From assembly GCF_041624475.1 (NCBI RefSeq), contig NZ_JBFJUX010000001.1, forward strand, positions 372,001 through 436,000: a stretch of DNA of 64,000 nucleotides, written 5' to 3'. Origin of the DNA: Litorivivens sp041624475. GTDB taxonomy: Bacteria > Pseudomonadota > Gammaproteobacteria > Pseudomonadales > Spongiibacteraceae. Shown here in pieces: positions 43,812 to 52,744 of the stretch (position 1 is its first letter; each line of letters starts with the position of its first letter). Made by a program: the position numbers and the translations under genes. Below the pieces are notes generated by a model. It saw nothing but the letters and a program-made list of their open reading frames with translations. It was not told where the DNA came from and searched no databases.

Positions 43812-44588
43812 TCAGCCGATCTCTTCGCGGGTGAAGACCAACTCGCTGGCGCTGGACAGTTCAGGCTGGTAGGCGTAGCCCTCTGCATCAAATCCCTTCA
43901 GCGCTTCCACCGATTTAACCCGGTTTTTAATGATGTAGGCACTCATCAGACCGCGCGCTTTTTTGGCGTAGAAGCTGATGATCTTGTACTGACCGTTTTT
44001 CTTATCCTTGAAGACCGGCGTGACTATCTCCGCGTCCAGCTGCTGCTTTTTGATCGCCTTGAAGTATTCATTAGAGGCGAGGTTGATCAGGGTGTCGGCT
44101 TTGACGGTCTTGAGCGATTGGTTCACCGCTTCGGTAATTTTAGTGTCCCAGAAGCTGTAGAGATCCTTGCCCTGACTGTTCGCAAAGCGGGTGCCCATTT
44201 CCAGGCGGTAGGGCTGGATCAGGTCGAGCGGGCGCAACAGACCATAGAGGCCCGAGAGGATGCGCAGGTGCTTCTGGGCAAAATCAAAGTCGCGCTTGCC
44301 AAAGTTCTCGGCGCTCAGTCCCTGATAAACGTCGCCTTTAAAGGCGAGCACAGCAGGGCGCGCATTGTCGGGCTTGAAGGGCGTTTTCCAGTTCATAAAG
44401 CGGTTGTGGTTGAGTTCGCCCAGAGCCGGGCTGATTTTCATCAGGCTGGAAATATCTTCTGGTGACAGCTCTCGCAGCTCCTTGATCAGCTGGCGCGACT
44501 CCTTCAGGAAATCGGGCTGGCTGAAGTCGTCAGTGACCAGTGGGGAGTCAAAATCCAGGGTTTTGGCGGGCGAAATAACCGTCAACAT
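43812..44588 (-). CDS. yaaA: Peroxide stress protein YaaA
   Basis: YaaA lowers intracellular free iron during peroxide stress and limits Fenton damage to DNA. The 258-residue protein shows the UPF0246 signatures MLTVISPAKTLDFDSPL, NRFMNWKTPF, KGDVYQGL and LRILSGLYGLLRPLDLIQPYRLEMGT, and the ending KARGLMSAYIIKNRV. It is convergent with the EVE gene. Confidence 0.95.
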   Translation of the reverse strand: MLTVISPAKTLDFDSPLVTDDFSQPDFLKESRQLIKELRELSPEDISSLMKISPALGELNHNRFMNWKTPFKPDNARPAVLAFKGDVYQGLSAENFGKRDFDFAQKHLRILSGLYGLLRPLDLIQPYRLEMGTRFANSQGKDLYSFWDTKITEAVNQSLKTVKADTLINLASNEYFKAIKKQQLDAEIVTPVFKDKKNGQYKIISFYAKKARGLMSAYIIKNRVKSVEALKGFDAEGYAYQPELSSASELVFTREEIG

Positions 44589-44666
44589 TGTCTGTGCCTG
44601 TGCAAGCCGTGTAGAAAATATTCACTACGCTATAATGCCCGGTCTCGATGTCAGCCGGTGCAGCGC

Positions 44667-45185
44667 ATGCGAATAATAACAGCCCTGTCGTCAACTCTCG
44701 ACGCCTACAGCGAATCCGTCGGCAAACTGCTGGCCTGGTTGTTGCCGCTGTTGATGATCAATACCTGTCTGGTGGTGTTTTTGCGCTATGGCCTTGAGCA
44801 GGGCTCCACCTACCTTCAAGAACTGTCCACCTACCTGCATGCGACCGTGTTCATGCTGGGGGCCGGGTACACGCTGAAACGCGATGCTCACGTCAGAGTG
44901 GATGTGCTCTACCGGCGTTTCAGTGCCCGCCGTCAGGCCTGGGTGAATGCCATGGGCACGTTGGTGTTTCTGTTACCGCTGTGTGGCTATGTATTGATCA
45001 GCAGCTGGGAGTTTGTGTATCACGCCTGGCTGATCCGCGAGGGCTCGGCCGAGCCCGGCGGGATCCCTGCCGTTTATCTGTTGAAAGCGCTGGTGCCACT
45101 GATGGCAGTCAATCTGGCGCTGCAGGGGGTTTCGGAGTTTTGCAAGTCACTCGCGACGCTGTTGGGAGACTCTGCTCATGCTTGA
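44667..45185 (+). CDS. TRAP transporter small permease (DctQ-type)
   Basis: The 172-residue protein (ATG at 44667; a GTG at 44658 is an alternative) has four hydrophobic helices and the DctQ hallmark LQELSTYLHATVFMLGAGYTLKRDAHVRVDVLY (about residues 50-80). It pairs with the large permease encoded immediately downstream to import organic acids with sodium. Its 3' end overlaps the dctM-type gene by eight bases. The cognate binding protein is not adjacent; one is encoded 3.2 kb away on the other strand. Confidence 0.9.
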   Translation: MRIITALSSTLDAYSESVGKLLAWLLPLLMINTCLVVFLRYGLEQGSTYLQELSTYLHATVFMLGAGYTLKRDAHVRVDVLYRRFSARRQAWVNAMGTLVFLLPLCGYVLISSWEFVYHAWLIREGSAEPGGIPAVYLLKALVPLMAVNLALQGVSEFCKSLATLLGDSAHA

Positions 45186-46563
45186 GGCGGTAATCGAGTG
45201 GATTCCCCTGATCATGTTCGCGGCGATCTGCCTGGTGCTGATGCTGGGCTACCCGGTGGCCTTCTCGCTGGCGGGCACCGCCATGCTGTTTGCAGGCGTC
45301 GGCATTATCGCCGGCTGGTTTGACCCCAACTATCTGTCGGCCCTGCCCTCGAGGCTGTTTGGCACCATCAACAATATAACGCTGATGGCGGTGCCGCTGT
45401 TTGTGTTGATGGGCGTATTGCTGGAGCGCAGCCGTATTGCCGAAGAGCTGTTGGATACCATGGCCAAACTGTTCGGGCGCATGCCCGGCGGGCTCGGGAT
45501 CTCGGTCATTCTGGTGGGTGCGCTGCTGGCGGCAAGTACCGGCATTGTCGGCGCGACGGTGGTAACCATGGGCTTGCTATCCCTGCCCACCATGCTGCGT
45601 CGCGGTTACTCGCCCTCGATCGCCAGCGGCACGATCTGTGCCACCGGCACGCTGGGGCAGATTATTCCCCCTTCGATTGCGCTGGTGCTGCTGGGCGATA
45701 CCTTGTCTACCGCCTACCAGCAGGCGCAGTTGCAGATGAATGTGATCAACCAGGAAACTGTGTCGGTGGGTGACCTGTTTATGGGGGCGCTGGTGCCGGG
45801 TGTGCTGCTGGTGCTGCTTTACCTGCTCTATATTATCTTCATTGCCCTGCGCGATCCGGACGGTGTACCGCCAGCAAAGGACATTGGTGAAGTCTCGACC
45901 GGACGCCTGCTCGCCAACCTGCTGCCCCCGGTGGGGCTGATTGTGACAGTGCTGGGCTCGATCCTTATTGGTGCGGCCACGCCCACCGAAGCGGCGGCAG
46001 TGGGTGCACTGGGCGCGGCGCTGTTGGCCAAACTGAAAGGCGAGTTGTCGCTGCGTCGCCTGCGTGAGGTGGGACAATCGACGCTGGAAGTCACCTGCAT
46101 GGTGTTTATGATCCTGATTGGGGCGGCGGTGTTCTCGCTGGTGTTTCGGGGCTACGGCGGCGACGAGCTGATTCAGTCGCTGTTTGCACAGTTGGACGGC
46201 GGCGTCGGCACGGCGGTATTTGTGGTGATGCTGGCCATCTTCCTGTTGGGCTTTATTCTCGACTTTATCGAAATCACCTTTGTGGTGGTGCCTATTGTCG
46301 GCCCGATTCTGCTGGCCATGGGCGTAGATCCGGTATGGCTGGGTATCATGATTGCCCTGAACCTGCAGACCTCCTTTCTCACGCCGCCCTTCGGCTTTGC
46401 CTTGTTTTACCTGCGCGGCGTGGCGCCGGAGTCGGTGCGCACCACGGACCTCTATCGGGGCGTTGCCCCCTTTATTGTGCTGCAGCTGCTGATGCTGGGC
46501 ATGCTCGCGCTGTGGCCTGAGCTGGCAACGGCCTTGCCGGAGTGGGTGCGCTCGCTGCGGTGA
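45178..46563 (+). CDS. TRAP transporter large permease (DctM-type)
   Basis: This 461-residue protein has about 12 membrane helices and DctM signatures such as GYPVAFSLAGTAMLF near residue 23, PLFVLMGVLLERS, GIVGATVVTMGLLSLPTML (about 122), ATGTLGQIIPPSIALVLLGD and TEAAAVGALGAALLA. It is the transport channel subunit of a TRAP system, driven by Na+ or H+. It is co-translated with the small permease. No terminator is evident after it; a sigma-54-like sequence lies in its downstream gap. Confidence 0.95.
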   Translation: MLEAVIEWIPLIMFAAICLVLMLGYPVAFSLAGTAMLFAGVGIIAGWFDPNYLSALPSRLFGTINNITLMAVPLFVLMGVLLERSRIAEELLDTMAKLFGRMPGGLGISVILVGALLAASTGIVGATVVTMGLLSLPTMLRRGYSPSIASGTICATGTLGQIIPPSIALVLLGDTLSTAYQQAQLQMNVINQETVSVGDLFMGALVPGVLLVLLYLLYIIFIALRDPDGVPPAKDIGEVSTGRLLANLLPPVGLIVTVLGSILIGAATPTEAAAVGALGAALLAKLKGELSLRRLREVGQSTLEVTCMVFMILIGAAVFSLVFRGYGGDELIQSLFAQLDGGVGTAVFVVMLAIFLLGFILDFIEITFVVVPIVGPILLAMGVDPVWLGIMIALNLQTSFLTPPFGFALFYLRGVAPESVRTTDLYRGVAPFIVLQLLMLGMLALWPELATALPEWVRSLR

Positions 46564-46581
46564 TTGTCGACCTGTAGAAAA

Positions 46582-46596
46582 AGGCACAAGCTTTGC
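46582..46596 (+). promoter_or_regulatory. Sigma-54-like -24/-12 sequence upstream of the thioesterase gene
   Basis: AGGCACAAGCTTTGC fits GG-N10-GC and the core GGCAC-N5-TTGC at all defined positions except the first. It lies 97 bases before the yciA start codon and 19 bases after the DctM stop. No NtrC-type enhancer is visible in the same gap. It may be a chance match. Confidence 0.4.
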
Positions 46597-46692
46597 TTGC
46601 CGGTATAGGCAGGCCGCAATTGACAGGGGGCGGGGAAGCACATACCGTTCCCTCCAACCACAAGAAAGCACTCTGGACGGAAGGATGCACCG

Positions 46693-47085
46693 ATGCGTGA
46701 CATAGACGATACCCCATTGCCCAGCGGTGAGCTGGCGCTGCAAACGCTGGCGATGCCCGCTGATACCAATCCCAGTGGTGATATTTTTGGGGGGTGGCTC
46801 ATGTCACAGATGGATCTGGCGGGCTCCATTACCGCCTCGCGTCGCGCCCAGGGACGAACAGCCACCGTCGCCGTGACCGGGATGGCTTTTCTGACGCCGG
46901 TCAAGGTGGGCTCGGTGGTGAGCTGCTACACCGACATCGTTGAAGTGGGGCGCAGCTCCATTCGCATCAATGTTGAAGTGTGGATCAACCCGCACAAGGA
47001 ACCGGTAAAAGTCACCGAGGGCGAATTCGTGTTTGTGGCTATCGATGATCGGGGGCGCACCCGCGCGGTGCCCGACGAAGAGTAA
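46693..47085 (+). CDS. yciA: Acyl-CoA thioesterase YciA
   Basis: This 130-residue hotdog-fold protein hydrolyses short and medium acyl-CoA thioesters. The catalytic aspartate lies in NPSGDIFGGWLMSQMD (about residues 27-42), the typical YciA motif, and MAFLTPVKVGSVVSCYTDIVEVGRSSIRINVEVW completes the fold. The tail EFVFVAIDDRGRTRAVP is family-typical. GGAAGG precedes the ATG. Confidence 0.92.
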   Translation: MRDIDDTPLPSGELALQTLAMPADTNPSGDIFGGWLMSQMDLAGSITASRRAQGRTATVAVTGMAFLTPVKVGSVVSCYTDIVEVGRSSIRINVEVWINPHKEPVKVTEGEFVFVAIDDRGRTRAVPDEE

Positions 47086-47184
47086 GCGCCAAGCCCAGGG
47101 CCATGCGTAATTGCCCGGTAATGACACGGGCGGCCCGGGTGTAGTCTTATAGCGCTCTCGAATAGATAACAATAAGGAATCGCG

Positions 47185-48036
47185 ATGAGTTTGAAAGGCA
47201 AGGTTGCTGTAGTTACCGGTGCCACCAGTGGTATAGGTTCGGCCACGGCCGAAGCGATGGCGGCTCAGGGCGCCGAACTGTTTATCGTTTGTCGCAGCGC
47301 CGATAAGGGCAAGGCGCTGCTCGACGCTATCCGGCAGAAAACCGGCAATAGCGATCTGCATATGATTGTCGCCGACCTCAGTGTGCAGGCGGATGTGCGT
47401 CGGGCGGCCGAAGAATTCCTGAACACCGGCAAGCCGCTACACCTGCTGATCAACAACGCCGGTGTCATTTACACCGAGCGCAAACTCACTGCCGATGGTC
47501 TGGAAGAGACTTTTGCGGTGAATCATCTGGCTTATTTTCTGTTCACCGAGCTGCTGCGTGAGCGCATTGTGGAAAGTGCGCCGGCGCGCATTGTCAGTGT
47601 GTCCTCCGGCGCCCATGCCTTCTGCAAAGAAATTTACTTCGACGATTTGAACTTCGAAAAACGGCCTTACAAAACCTTTGAGGTTTATGGCCACTCCAAG
47701 CTGGCAAATATTTTGTGGACCCGTGAGCTGGCCCGTCAGCTGGAAGGCACCGGGGTAACCGCAAATTGCGTTCACCCGGGAGCAGTGCGCTCCGGGCTGG
47801 GCAAGTCCAACGGGCTGCTGGGGAAGGTCATGACAGCGCTGGTTGCCCCGTTTTTCCAGTCGCCGGAAAAGGGCGCCTCGACCTCAATCTATCTGGCGAC
47901 CTCGCCTGAGGTTGAAGGTGTCAGTGGAAAATACTTCGCCAAGTGCAAGCCGCTGGAGCCCAAGCCTTGGGCGAAGGATGATGCGGCAGCGAAGAAACTG
48001 TGGGATGTAAGTCGAGAGTTGGTTGGTCTCGACTAG
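47185..48036 (+). CDS. Short-chain dehydrogenase/reductase (retinol dehydrogenase-like)
   Basis: The 283-residue SDR has the cofactor motif TGATSGIGSATAE (about residue 13), NNAGV (about residue 91) and the catalytic Ser in VSSGAH with Tyr-Lys in YGHSK (about residue 168). Its overall layout resembles the retinol dehydrogenase-like group, with NADP(H) probable. The substrate is unknown. It follows yciA in the same direction at 99 bases and is convergent with the Dabb gene. Confidence 0.92.
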   Translation: MSLKGKVAVVTGATSGIGSATAEAMAAQGAELFIVCRSADKGKALLDAIRQKTGNSDLHMIVADLSVQADVRRAAEEFLNTGKPLHLLINNAGVIYTERKLTADGLEETFAVNHLAYFLFTELLRERIVESAPARIVSVSSGAHAFCKEIYFDDLNFEKRPYKTFEVYGHSKLANILWTRELARQLEGTGVTANCVHPGAVRSGLGKSNGLLGKVMTALVAPFFQSPEKGASTSIYLATSPEVEGVSGKYFAKCKPLEPKPWAKDDAAAKKLWDVSRELVGLD

Positions 48037-48043
48037 TGTTCAA

Positions 48044-48072
48044 GATGTCGCGGGCCAAGCCCGCGCAACATC
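48044..48072. terminator. Hairpin between convergent SDR and Dabb genes
   Basis: GATGT-C-GCGGGC and GCCCGC-GCA-ACATC pair around the loop CAA with a small internal mismatch. No long T run follows, so this is a weak candidate for a bidirectional terminator. It sits in the 34-base gap between the two stop codons. Confidence 0.45.
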
Positions 48073-48364
48073 AGATTTCAATCTGCGCAATCGCCCAGCC
48101 TTCCAGAAACGGCCCAACAATTTTCTCCAGCAGCTCGGCGTGTGCCGGGCTGGCCACGTACTCGTCCAGATCTGCTTTATTGTCGAAGTCCAGCATCAGC
48201 ACATAGTCGTAGTTGCCGGGATAAAACTGCTTGTCCGGGCCGTGGGCGATATTGCGAATGGTGTTGATTTGCTCGGGCAGCGCCGCGTAAGCCGCATTAA
48301 AGGTGGTCAGCTGGTCTTCGCTGAGGGTCTGGTTCCATTTCAGTAAAACAAAGTGACGAATCAT
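48071..48364 (-). CDS. Dabb (stress-responsive alpha/beta barrel) domain protein
   Basis: This 97-residue protein begins MIRHFVLLKWNQTLSEDQL and has YDYVLMLDFDNKADLDEYVASPAHAEL, both typical of Dabb dimeric barrels. These small proteins often act as cyclases or bind small organic ligands, but function varies. It is 14 bases downstream of the TRAP binding-protein gene. Confidence 0.9.
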   Translation of the reverse strand: MIRHFVLLKWNQTLSEDQLTTFNAAYAALPEQINTIRNIAHGPDKQFYPGNYDYVLMLDFDNKADLDEYVASPAHAELLEKIVGPFLEGWAIAQIEI

Positions 48365-48378
48365 AGTTATCCCTGTGA

Positions 48379-49509
48379 TTACTCTTCAAGATCGCGGGTA
48401 TTAATATACGCCTGCTCGGAAATGCGGTGGTAGTTAGCGGCGCCATCGAGAAACTTTTTCCAGCTCTGGTACACTTTTTTGGCCGTCGGATCGCTTTCCG
48501 TCACTTCCGCGTAATAGTCATAGGCCGCCTTGCGCAGATGCCGCAGCACATCGTCCGGCAGTTTTTTCACCTGAATGTTGTGCTTGTCCAGCAGGCGGTT
48601 CAGGGCAGCGTTGTTGCGCGCCGTGTACTCGTCCAGCATGTCCTGATTGGCGTAGCGCGCCGCCACCTCGACAATGCGCTGCAGATCTTTCGGCAGAGCC
48701 TCAAAGGCTTTTCTGTTGACGGTAATTTCCAGGGTCGGGCCGGGCTCGTGCCAGCCGGGATAGTAGTAGTAGCGTGCCACCTCGTGCAGGCCCAGCGCCA
48801 TATCGTTGTAGGGCGCAACCCATTCGGTCGCGTCGATCACGCCGGTTTGCAGTGAGGTGTAGAGTTCGCCGCCGGGCAGGGTGACAGCGGTGCCGCCGGC
48901 GCGGGTGAAGACTTCGCCGCCCACACCGGGGATGCGCATCTTCAGGCCCTTGATGTCGTCGACCGAATTGATCTCCTTGTTAAACCAGCCCGCCATCTGC
49001 ACGCCGGTGTTGCCACCGGCCAGGGGAATCACGTTGAAGGGGGCGTACACTTCGCGCCACAGTTCGAGGCCGCCGCCATAGTGCAGCCAGCCATTCATTT
49101 CCTGCGCTGTCATGCCGAAGGGAACGGAGGTAAAAAACGGCGCTGCCGGCATTTTGCCTTTCCAGTAATAGGCGGCGCTGTGTCCCATCTCCACATTGCC
49201 CAGCGATACCGCATCAAACACCCCCAGTGGCGGCACCAGCTCGCCGCCGCCGTAGACTTTGATCAGAAGGCGGCCGCCGCTCATTTCCTTCACTGCTTTA
49301 GCGAAATTTTCGGGCGCGGTGCCAAGGCCGGGATAATTTTTCGGCCAGCTGGTTACCAGCTTCCAGTGATAAACCTTCTGGTCCCCGGCCGCGGTAAGGG
49401 TATCGCTGCTGAAATCTTCCGCCTGCTCGCCAACGTAGAGCCAGAACAGGCTTACCAGAGCGGCGACAAGGATGAGGATGATAGCGGTCTGTTTATTATT
49501 GGAACTCAT
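48379..49509 (-). CDS. TRAP transporter substrate-binding protein (DctP-like), membrane-anchored
   Basis: The 376-residue protein has a single hydrophobic helix (residues 8-27, AIILILVAALVSLFWLYVG) with no clear signal-peptidase site, so it may remain anchored with the binding lobe in the periplasm. The mature part has YHWKLVTSWPKNYPGLGTAPENFAKAV and WVAPYNDMALGLHEVARYYYYPGWHEPGPTLEITVN, close to TakP-type alpha-keto acid binding proteins. It may serve the permease pair at 44.7 kb, but the distance and opposite strand leave this unproven. Confidence 0.88.
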   Translation of the reverse strand: MSSNNKQTAIILILVAALVSLFWLYVGEQAEDFSSDTLTAAGDQKVYHWKLVTSWPKNYPGLGTAPENFAKAVKEMSGGRLLIKVYGGGELVPPLGVFDAVSLGNVEMGHSAAYYWKGKMPAAPFFTSVPFGMTAQEMNGWLHYGGGLELWREVYAPFNVIPLAGGNTGVQMAGWFNKEINSVDDIKGLKMRIPGVGGEVFTRAGGTAVTLPGGELYTSLQTGVIDATEWVAPYNDMALGLHEVARYYYYPGWHEPGPTLEITVNRKAFEALPKDLQRIVEVAARYANQDMLDEYTARNNAALNRLLDKHNIQVKKLPDDVLRHLRKAAYDYYAEVTESDPTAKKVYQSWKKFLDGAANYHRISEQAYINTRDLEE

Positions 49510-49553
49510 GGTCTCTCGCTTGCTGTTATGACGCTTAAGGATGCGGTGTCACA

Positions 49554-51713
49554 TCAAAGGACTTCCAGTTTGGCATACTGCAGCACCAGCCATTTGCTGC
49601 CCTCGTTTTCAAAATTCACCTGTACCCGGGTGCTGGCACCCTGACCCTCAAAGTTGAGGATGGTGCCCTCACCGAAAATGCTGTGCAAGACACGCTGGCC
49701 CAGGGACAGGCCGCTGTCCTCGTCAGTGCTGTGCATGCTGGTGTTGCCAAAGCTGACCGGTCGGGAGATCTGGGTGTTACCGCGCACTTCGCTCATCAGG
49801 TCGCGCGGGATCTCTGCCAGAAAACAGGATGGCGAGTTGTAGTTGTCCTGACCGTGCAGGCGACGGGTTTCGGCGTAGGTGAGGTAGAGCTGTTGCTCCG
49901 CACGGGTAATGCCGACGTAGCACAGGCGGCGCTCTTCCTCGAGGCTCTGCTCTTCCATCGACATGCGGTGGGGAAAGAGATTCTGTTCCATGCCGGCAAT
50001 AAACACCACCGGGAATTCCAGCCCCTTGGCGGAGTGCAGGGTCATCATCTGAACACTGTCTTCGTATTCGTCGGCCTGTTGTTCGCCGGCATCCAGCGCA
50101 GCCTGATCGAGAAAGGCGCGCAGCAGTGGCACATCTTCATCGTCGGTTTCAAAACCACGCGCGGCGCTGACCAGTTCCTGCAGGTTTTCTACTCGCGCCT
50201 GGCCTTTCTCACCTTTTTCTTTTTTGTGGAATTCAATCAGGCCGGAGGCTTCGATAGCGTGATCCACCTGTTCATCCAACGGCAGCTCGGCAATGCTCTG
50301 TTCGATATTGCCAATCAGGTCGACAAAGCCCTGCAGTGCGCCGCTGGCTCTTGCTGGCAGCACCTTTTCACGCAAACAGAACTGGGCGGCGGCCCACAGC
50401 GAGCAGCCTTGTTCGCGGGCGATCAGCCGCAATTGCTCAACCGTGCGCGCGCCAATACCGCGAGTCGGGGTATTGATGATGCGTTCCAGTGCGGCGTCGT
50501 CATCCCTGTGCATGCTCAGGCGAAGGTAGGCCAGAGCATTACGGATTTCCAGGCGGTCGTAAAAGCGCTGGCCACCGTAGATGCGGTAGGGCAATCCGGC
50601 GCGGATCAGGTTTTCTTCCAGCACCCGGGATTGGGCATTACTGCGGTAGAGAATGGCGGTGTCGCTACGGGCAAAATCGCCGCCACTGGTCAGGCTGTCG
50701 ATGCGCTCTGTAATAAAGCGCGCCTCATCCTGCTCGTTAAAGCCGGCGTAGACCTGAATGGGGTCGCCTTCTTCGCCCTGGCTCCAGAGTTCCTTGCCGA
50801 GGCGGTCACGGTTGTTGGCGATCACAGCGTTGGCAGCTTTCAGAATGGTCTGGGTTGAACGGTAGTTCTGTTCCAGTCGGATGGTGTCGACGTCGGCAAA
50901 ATCTTTGGAGAACTGCTGGATATTCTCAATGCGCGCGCCGCGCCAGCCGTAAATACTCTGGTCGTCATCGCCAACCGCCGTGATCGGCACCTGTTTGCCG
51001 GCCAGCACGCGCAGCCAGGCGTATTGAATGGTGTTGGTATCCTGAAACTCGTCCACCAGAATATGGCGGAAGCGGCTCTGGTAGTGGCCCAGCAGCGCCG
51101 GATGATTGAGCCAGATTTCGTGGGCGCGCAGCAGCAGCTCGGCGAAGTCGACGACGCCTTGCTGCTGGCAGATTTCCTCATAGCGGCGGTATACCCGCAG
51201 CATGGTGGTCACAAACAGGTCGTGGCCGAAGTCTTCAATGTGCCGGGAGCGTTTGCCTTCGTCTTTCTGGCCGTTGATAAACCACTGCGACTGGCGCGGT
51301 GGCCAGCGGCTTTCGTCCAGCTCCAGCTCCCGGTGGATGCGTTTGAGCAGACGCAGCTGATCGTCGCTGTCCAGAATTTGGAAGTTGTCCGGCAGGCCGG
51401 CATCCTTGGCGTGGGCTTTCAGCAAGCGATGGGCGAGCCCGTGGAAGGTACCCACCCACATGCCGGCGTGGCTGTAACCGAGCAGCTCTTCGATACGGCC
51501 GCGCATTTCCCGGGCTGCCTTGTTGGTAAAGGTGACCGCGAGAATACTGTGGGGTGAGTAGCCTTCGGCCTGAATCAGCCAGGCGATGCGGTGCACCAAT
51601 ACCCGGGTTTTACCACTGCCGGCGCCGGCCAGCACCAGAGCATTGCCCGGCGGTGCGGCGACAGCCTGGCGCTGGGCATCGTTGAGGTGATTGAGAATAT
51701 GAGATACGTCCAT
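49554..51713 (-). CDS. uvrD: DNA helicase II UvrD
   Basis: UvrD unwinds DNA 3' to 5' in nucleotide excision and mismatch repair. The 719-residue length is normal. Motif Ia GAGSGKTRVLVHR (about residue 30), the VDEFQDTN Walker B (about 218), DDDQSIYGWRGA and the late TLHSAKGLEFPVVFI are SF1A signatures. No LexA box is visible upstream in the 89-base gap to hexR, so SOS control is not evident. Confidence 0.97.
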   Translation of the reverse strand: MDVSHILNHLNDAQRQAVAAPPGNALVLAGAGSGKTRVLVHRIAWLIQAEGYSPHSILAVTFTNKAAREMRGRIEELLGYSHAGMWVGTFHGLAHRLLKAHAKDAGLPDNFQILDSDDQLRLLKRIHRELELDESRWPPRQSQWFINGQKDEGKRSRHIEDFGHDLFVTTMLRVYRRYEEICQQQGVVDFAELLLRAHEIWLNHPALLGHYQSRFRHILVDEFQDTNTIQYAWLRVLAGKQVPITAVGDDDQSIYGWRGARIENIQQFSKDFADVDTIRLEQNYRSTQTILKAANAVIANNRDRLGKELWSQGEEGDPIQVYAGFNEQDEARFITERIDSLTSGGDFARSDTAILYRSNAQSRVLEENLIRAGLPYRIYGGQRFYDRLEIRNALAYLRLSMHRDDDAALERIINTPTRGIGARTVEQLRLIAREQGCSLWAAAQFCLREKVLPARASGALQGFVDLIGNIEQSIAELPLDEQVDHAIEASGLIEFHKKEKGEKGQARVENLQELVSAARGFETDDEDVPLLRAFLDQAALDAGEQQADEYEDSVQMMTLHSAKGLEFPVVFIAGMEQNLFPHRMSMEEQSLEEERRLCYVGITRAEQQLYLTYAETRRLHGQDNYNSPSCFLAEIPRDLMSEVRGNTQISRPVSFGNTSMHSTDEDSGLSLGQRVLHSIFGEGTILNFEGQGASTRVQVNFENEGSKWLVLQYAKLEVL

Positions 51714-51802
51714 GGGGCGGCATTCTAGCGTGAATTGAGGGCGCGCGCTCGGACGTCTCGATCCGAATAAGCTACAATCTGCCCGAAAAGGAGCCGCCTC
51801 GC

Positions 51803-52657
51803 ATGAAGCCCCGCAATATCATTCGCGCCATCGAAAATGGCCGCCACGAGCTGCGCAAATCCGAGCGCAAGGTGGCGGACTTTGTGCTCGCTCGGGCCGA
51901 GGACGTGATTCATATGCGGATTGTGGATCTGGCGCAGGAATCCAATGTCAGTGAGCCGACGGTGGTGCGCTTCTGTCGCGCCATTGGCTGCGACGGTTTT
52001 CAGTCCTTCAAGCTGGCCCTGGCTCAGCACGTGGCTCACAGCCCGCGCTATCAGCACTATCGCTTCACCGAGCAGGACTCAGCCTTCGACTATACCTTTA
52101 AGGTCTTCGACGCGACCATGGAAACCCTCAAGCGGGTGCGCGACAACATCGATGTGAAGGCCATTGAGCAGGCAGTAGATGCGCTGTGTTCGGCTAATCG
52201 GGTGGAGTTTTACGGCTTTGGCGCGTCGAGCGCGGTTGCCACCGATGCCCAGCACAAGTTCTTCCGCCTGCAGATTTCGTCCAGCGCCTATTCTGACCCC
52301 CATCTGCAGGCCATGTCGGCCATGTCGCTGCGTCGTGGAGATGTGGTAGTGGCCATTTCCCAGTCCGGGCGGACTCAGGCGCTGATTGATGCCATTCATC
52401 TGGTGAGGGAAACCGGTGCCACGGTGATTGGGCTGGCGCCGAGTGCCACGCCGGTGGCGGATGCCTGTGATGTGGCCATTTTCATTGACGTGGAAGAGGA
52501 CAATGAAAACTATACGCCGCTGCCCTCGCGCATTGCCCATATGGCGGTGATCGATATTCTGGCGGTGGGTGTGTCCCGGGCCAAGGGCCCGTCGGTGCGC
52601 GAGCACTTGGCCACCCTGAATCGCGGGCTGCAATCCTTGCGCGTATCCCGCGACTGA
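51803..52657 (+). CDS. hexR: RpiR/HexR-family transcriptional regulator
   Basis: The 284-residue protein has an N-terminal helix-turn-helix (LAQESNVSEPTVVRFCRAIGCDGFQSFKLALAQ, about 40-75) and a C-terminal SIS sugar-phosphate domain (VEFYGFGASSAVATDAQHKFFRL, VVAISQSGRTQALI). It resembles HexR, which represses Entner-Doudoroff genes and is released by KDPG. No sugar-metabolism gene is adjacent, so the HexR label rests on sequence only. It is divergent from uvrD. Confidence 0.82.
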   Translation: MKPRNIIRAIENGRHELRKSERKVADFVLARAEDVIHMRIVDLAQESNVSEPTVVRFCRAIGCDGFQSFKLALAQHVAHSPRYQHYRFTEQDSAFDYTFKVFDATMETLKRVRDNIDVKAIEQAVDALCSANRVEFYGFGASSAVATDAQHKFFRLQISSSAYSDPHLQAMSAMSLRRGDVVVAISQSGRTQALIDAIHLVRETGATVIGLAPSATPVADACDVAIFIDVEEDNENYTPLPSRIAHMAVIDILAVGVSRAKGPSVREHLATLNRGLQSLRVSRD

Positions 52658-52668
52658 GGCGGCGTCGT

Positions 52669-52688
52669 CAGACAGTTGCAACTGTCTG
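52669..52688. promoter_or_regulatory. 20-base perfect palindrome upstream of the PII gene
   Basis: CAGACAGTTGCAACTGTCTG is a perfect palindrome with no spacer, 57 bases before the PII start codon. It could be an operator, or the stem of a weak hairpin; no T run follows. A weak -35/-10 pair (TTGCAA, 17 bases, TAACGT) overlaps it. Confidence 0.55.
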
Positions 52689-52744
52689 GGGGCTGGGCTA
52701 ACGTGCTTCGATATTTGACGATTTCCTGTTAAGGGGGAAACTGA

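Noticed and set aside
45577..46743. Long open frame antisense to the DctM-type gene
   Set aside because: It is His- and Gln-rich and has no homology pattern, as expected from the reverse of a hydrophobic transporter.
51714..51802. LexA box upstream of uvrD
   Set aside because: I looked for a CTGT-N8-ACAG pattern in the short gap and found none.
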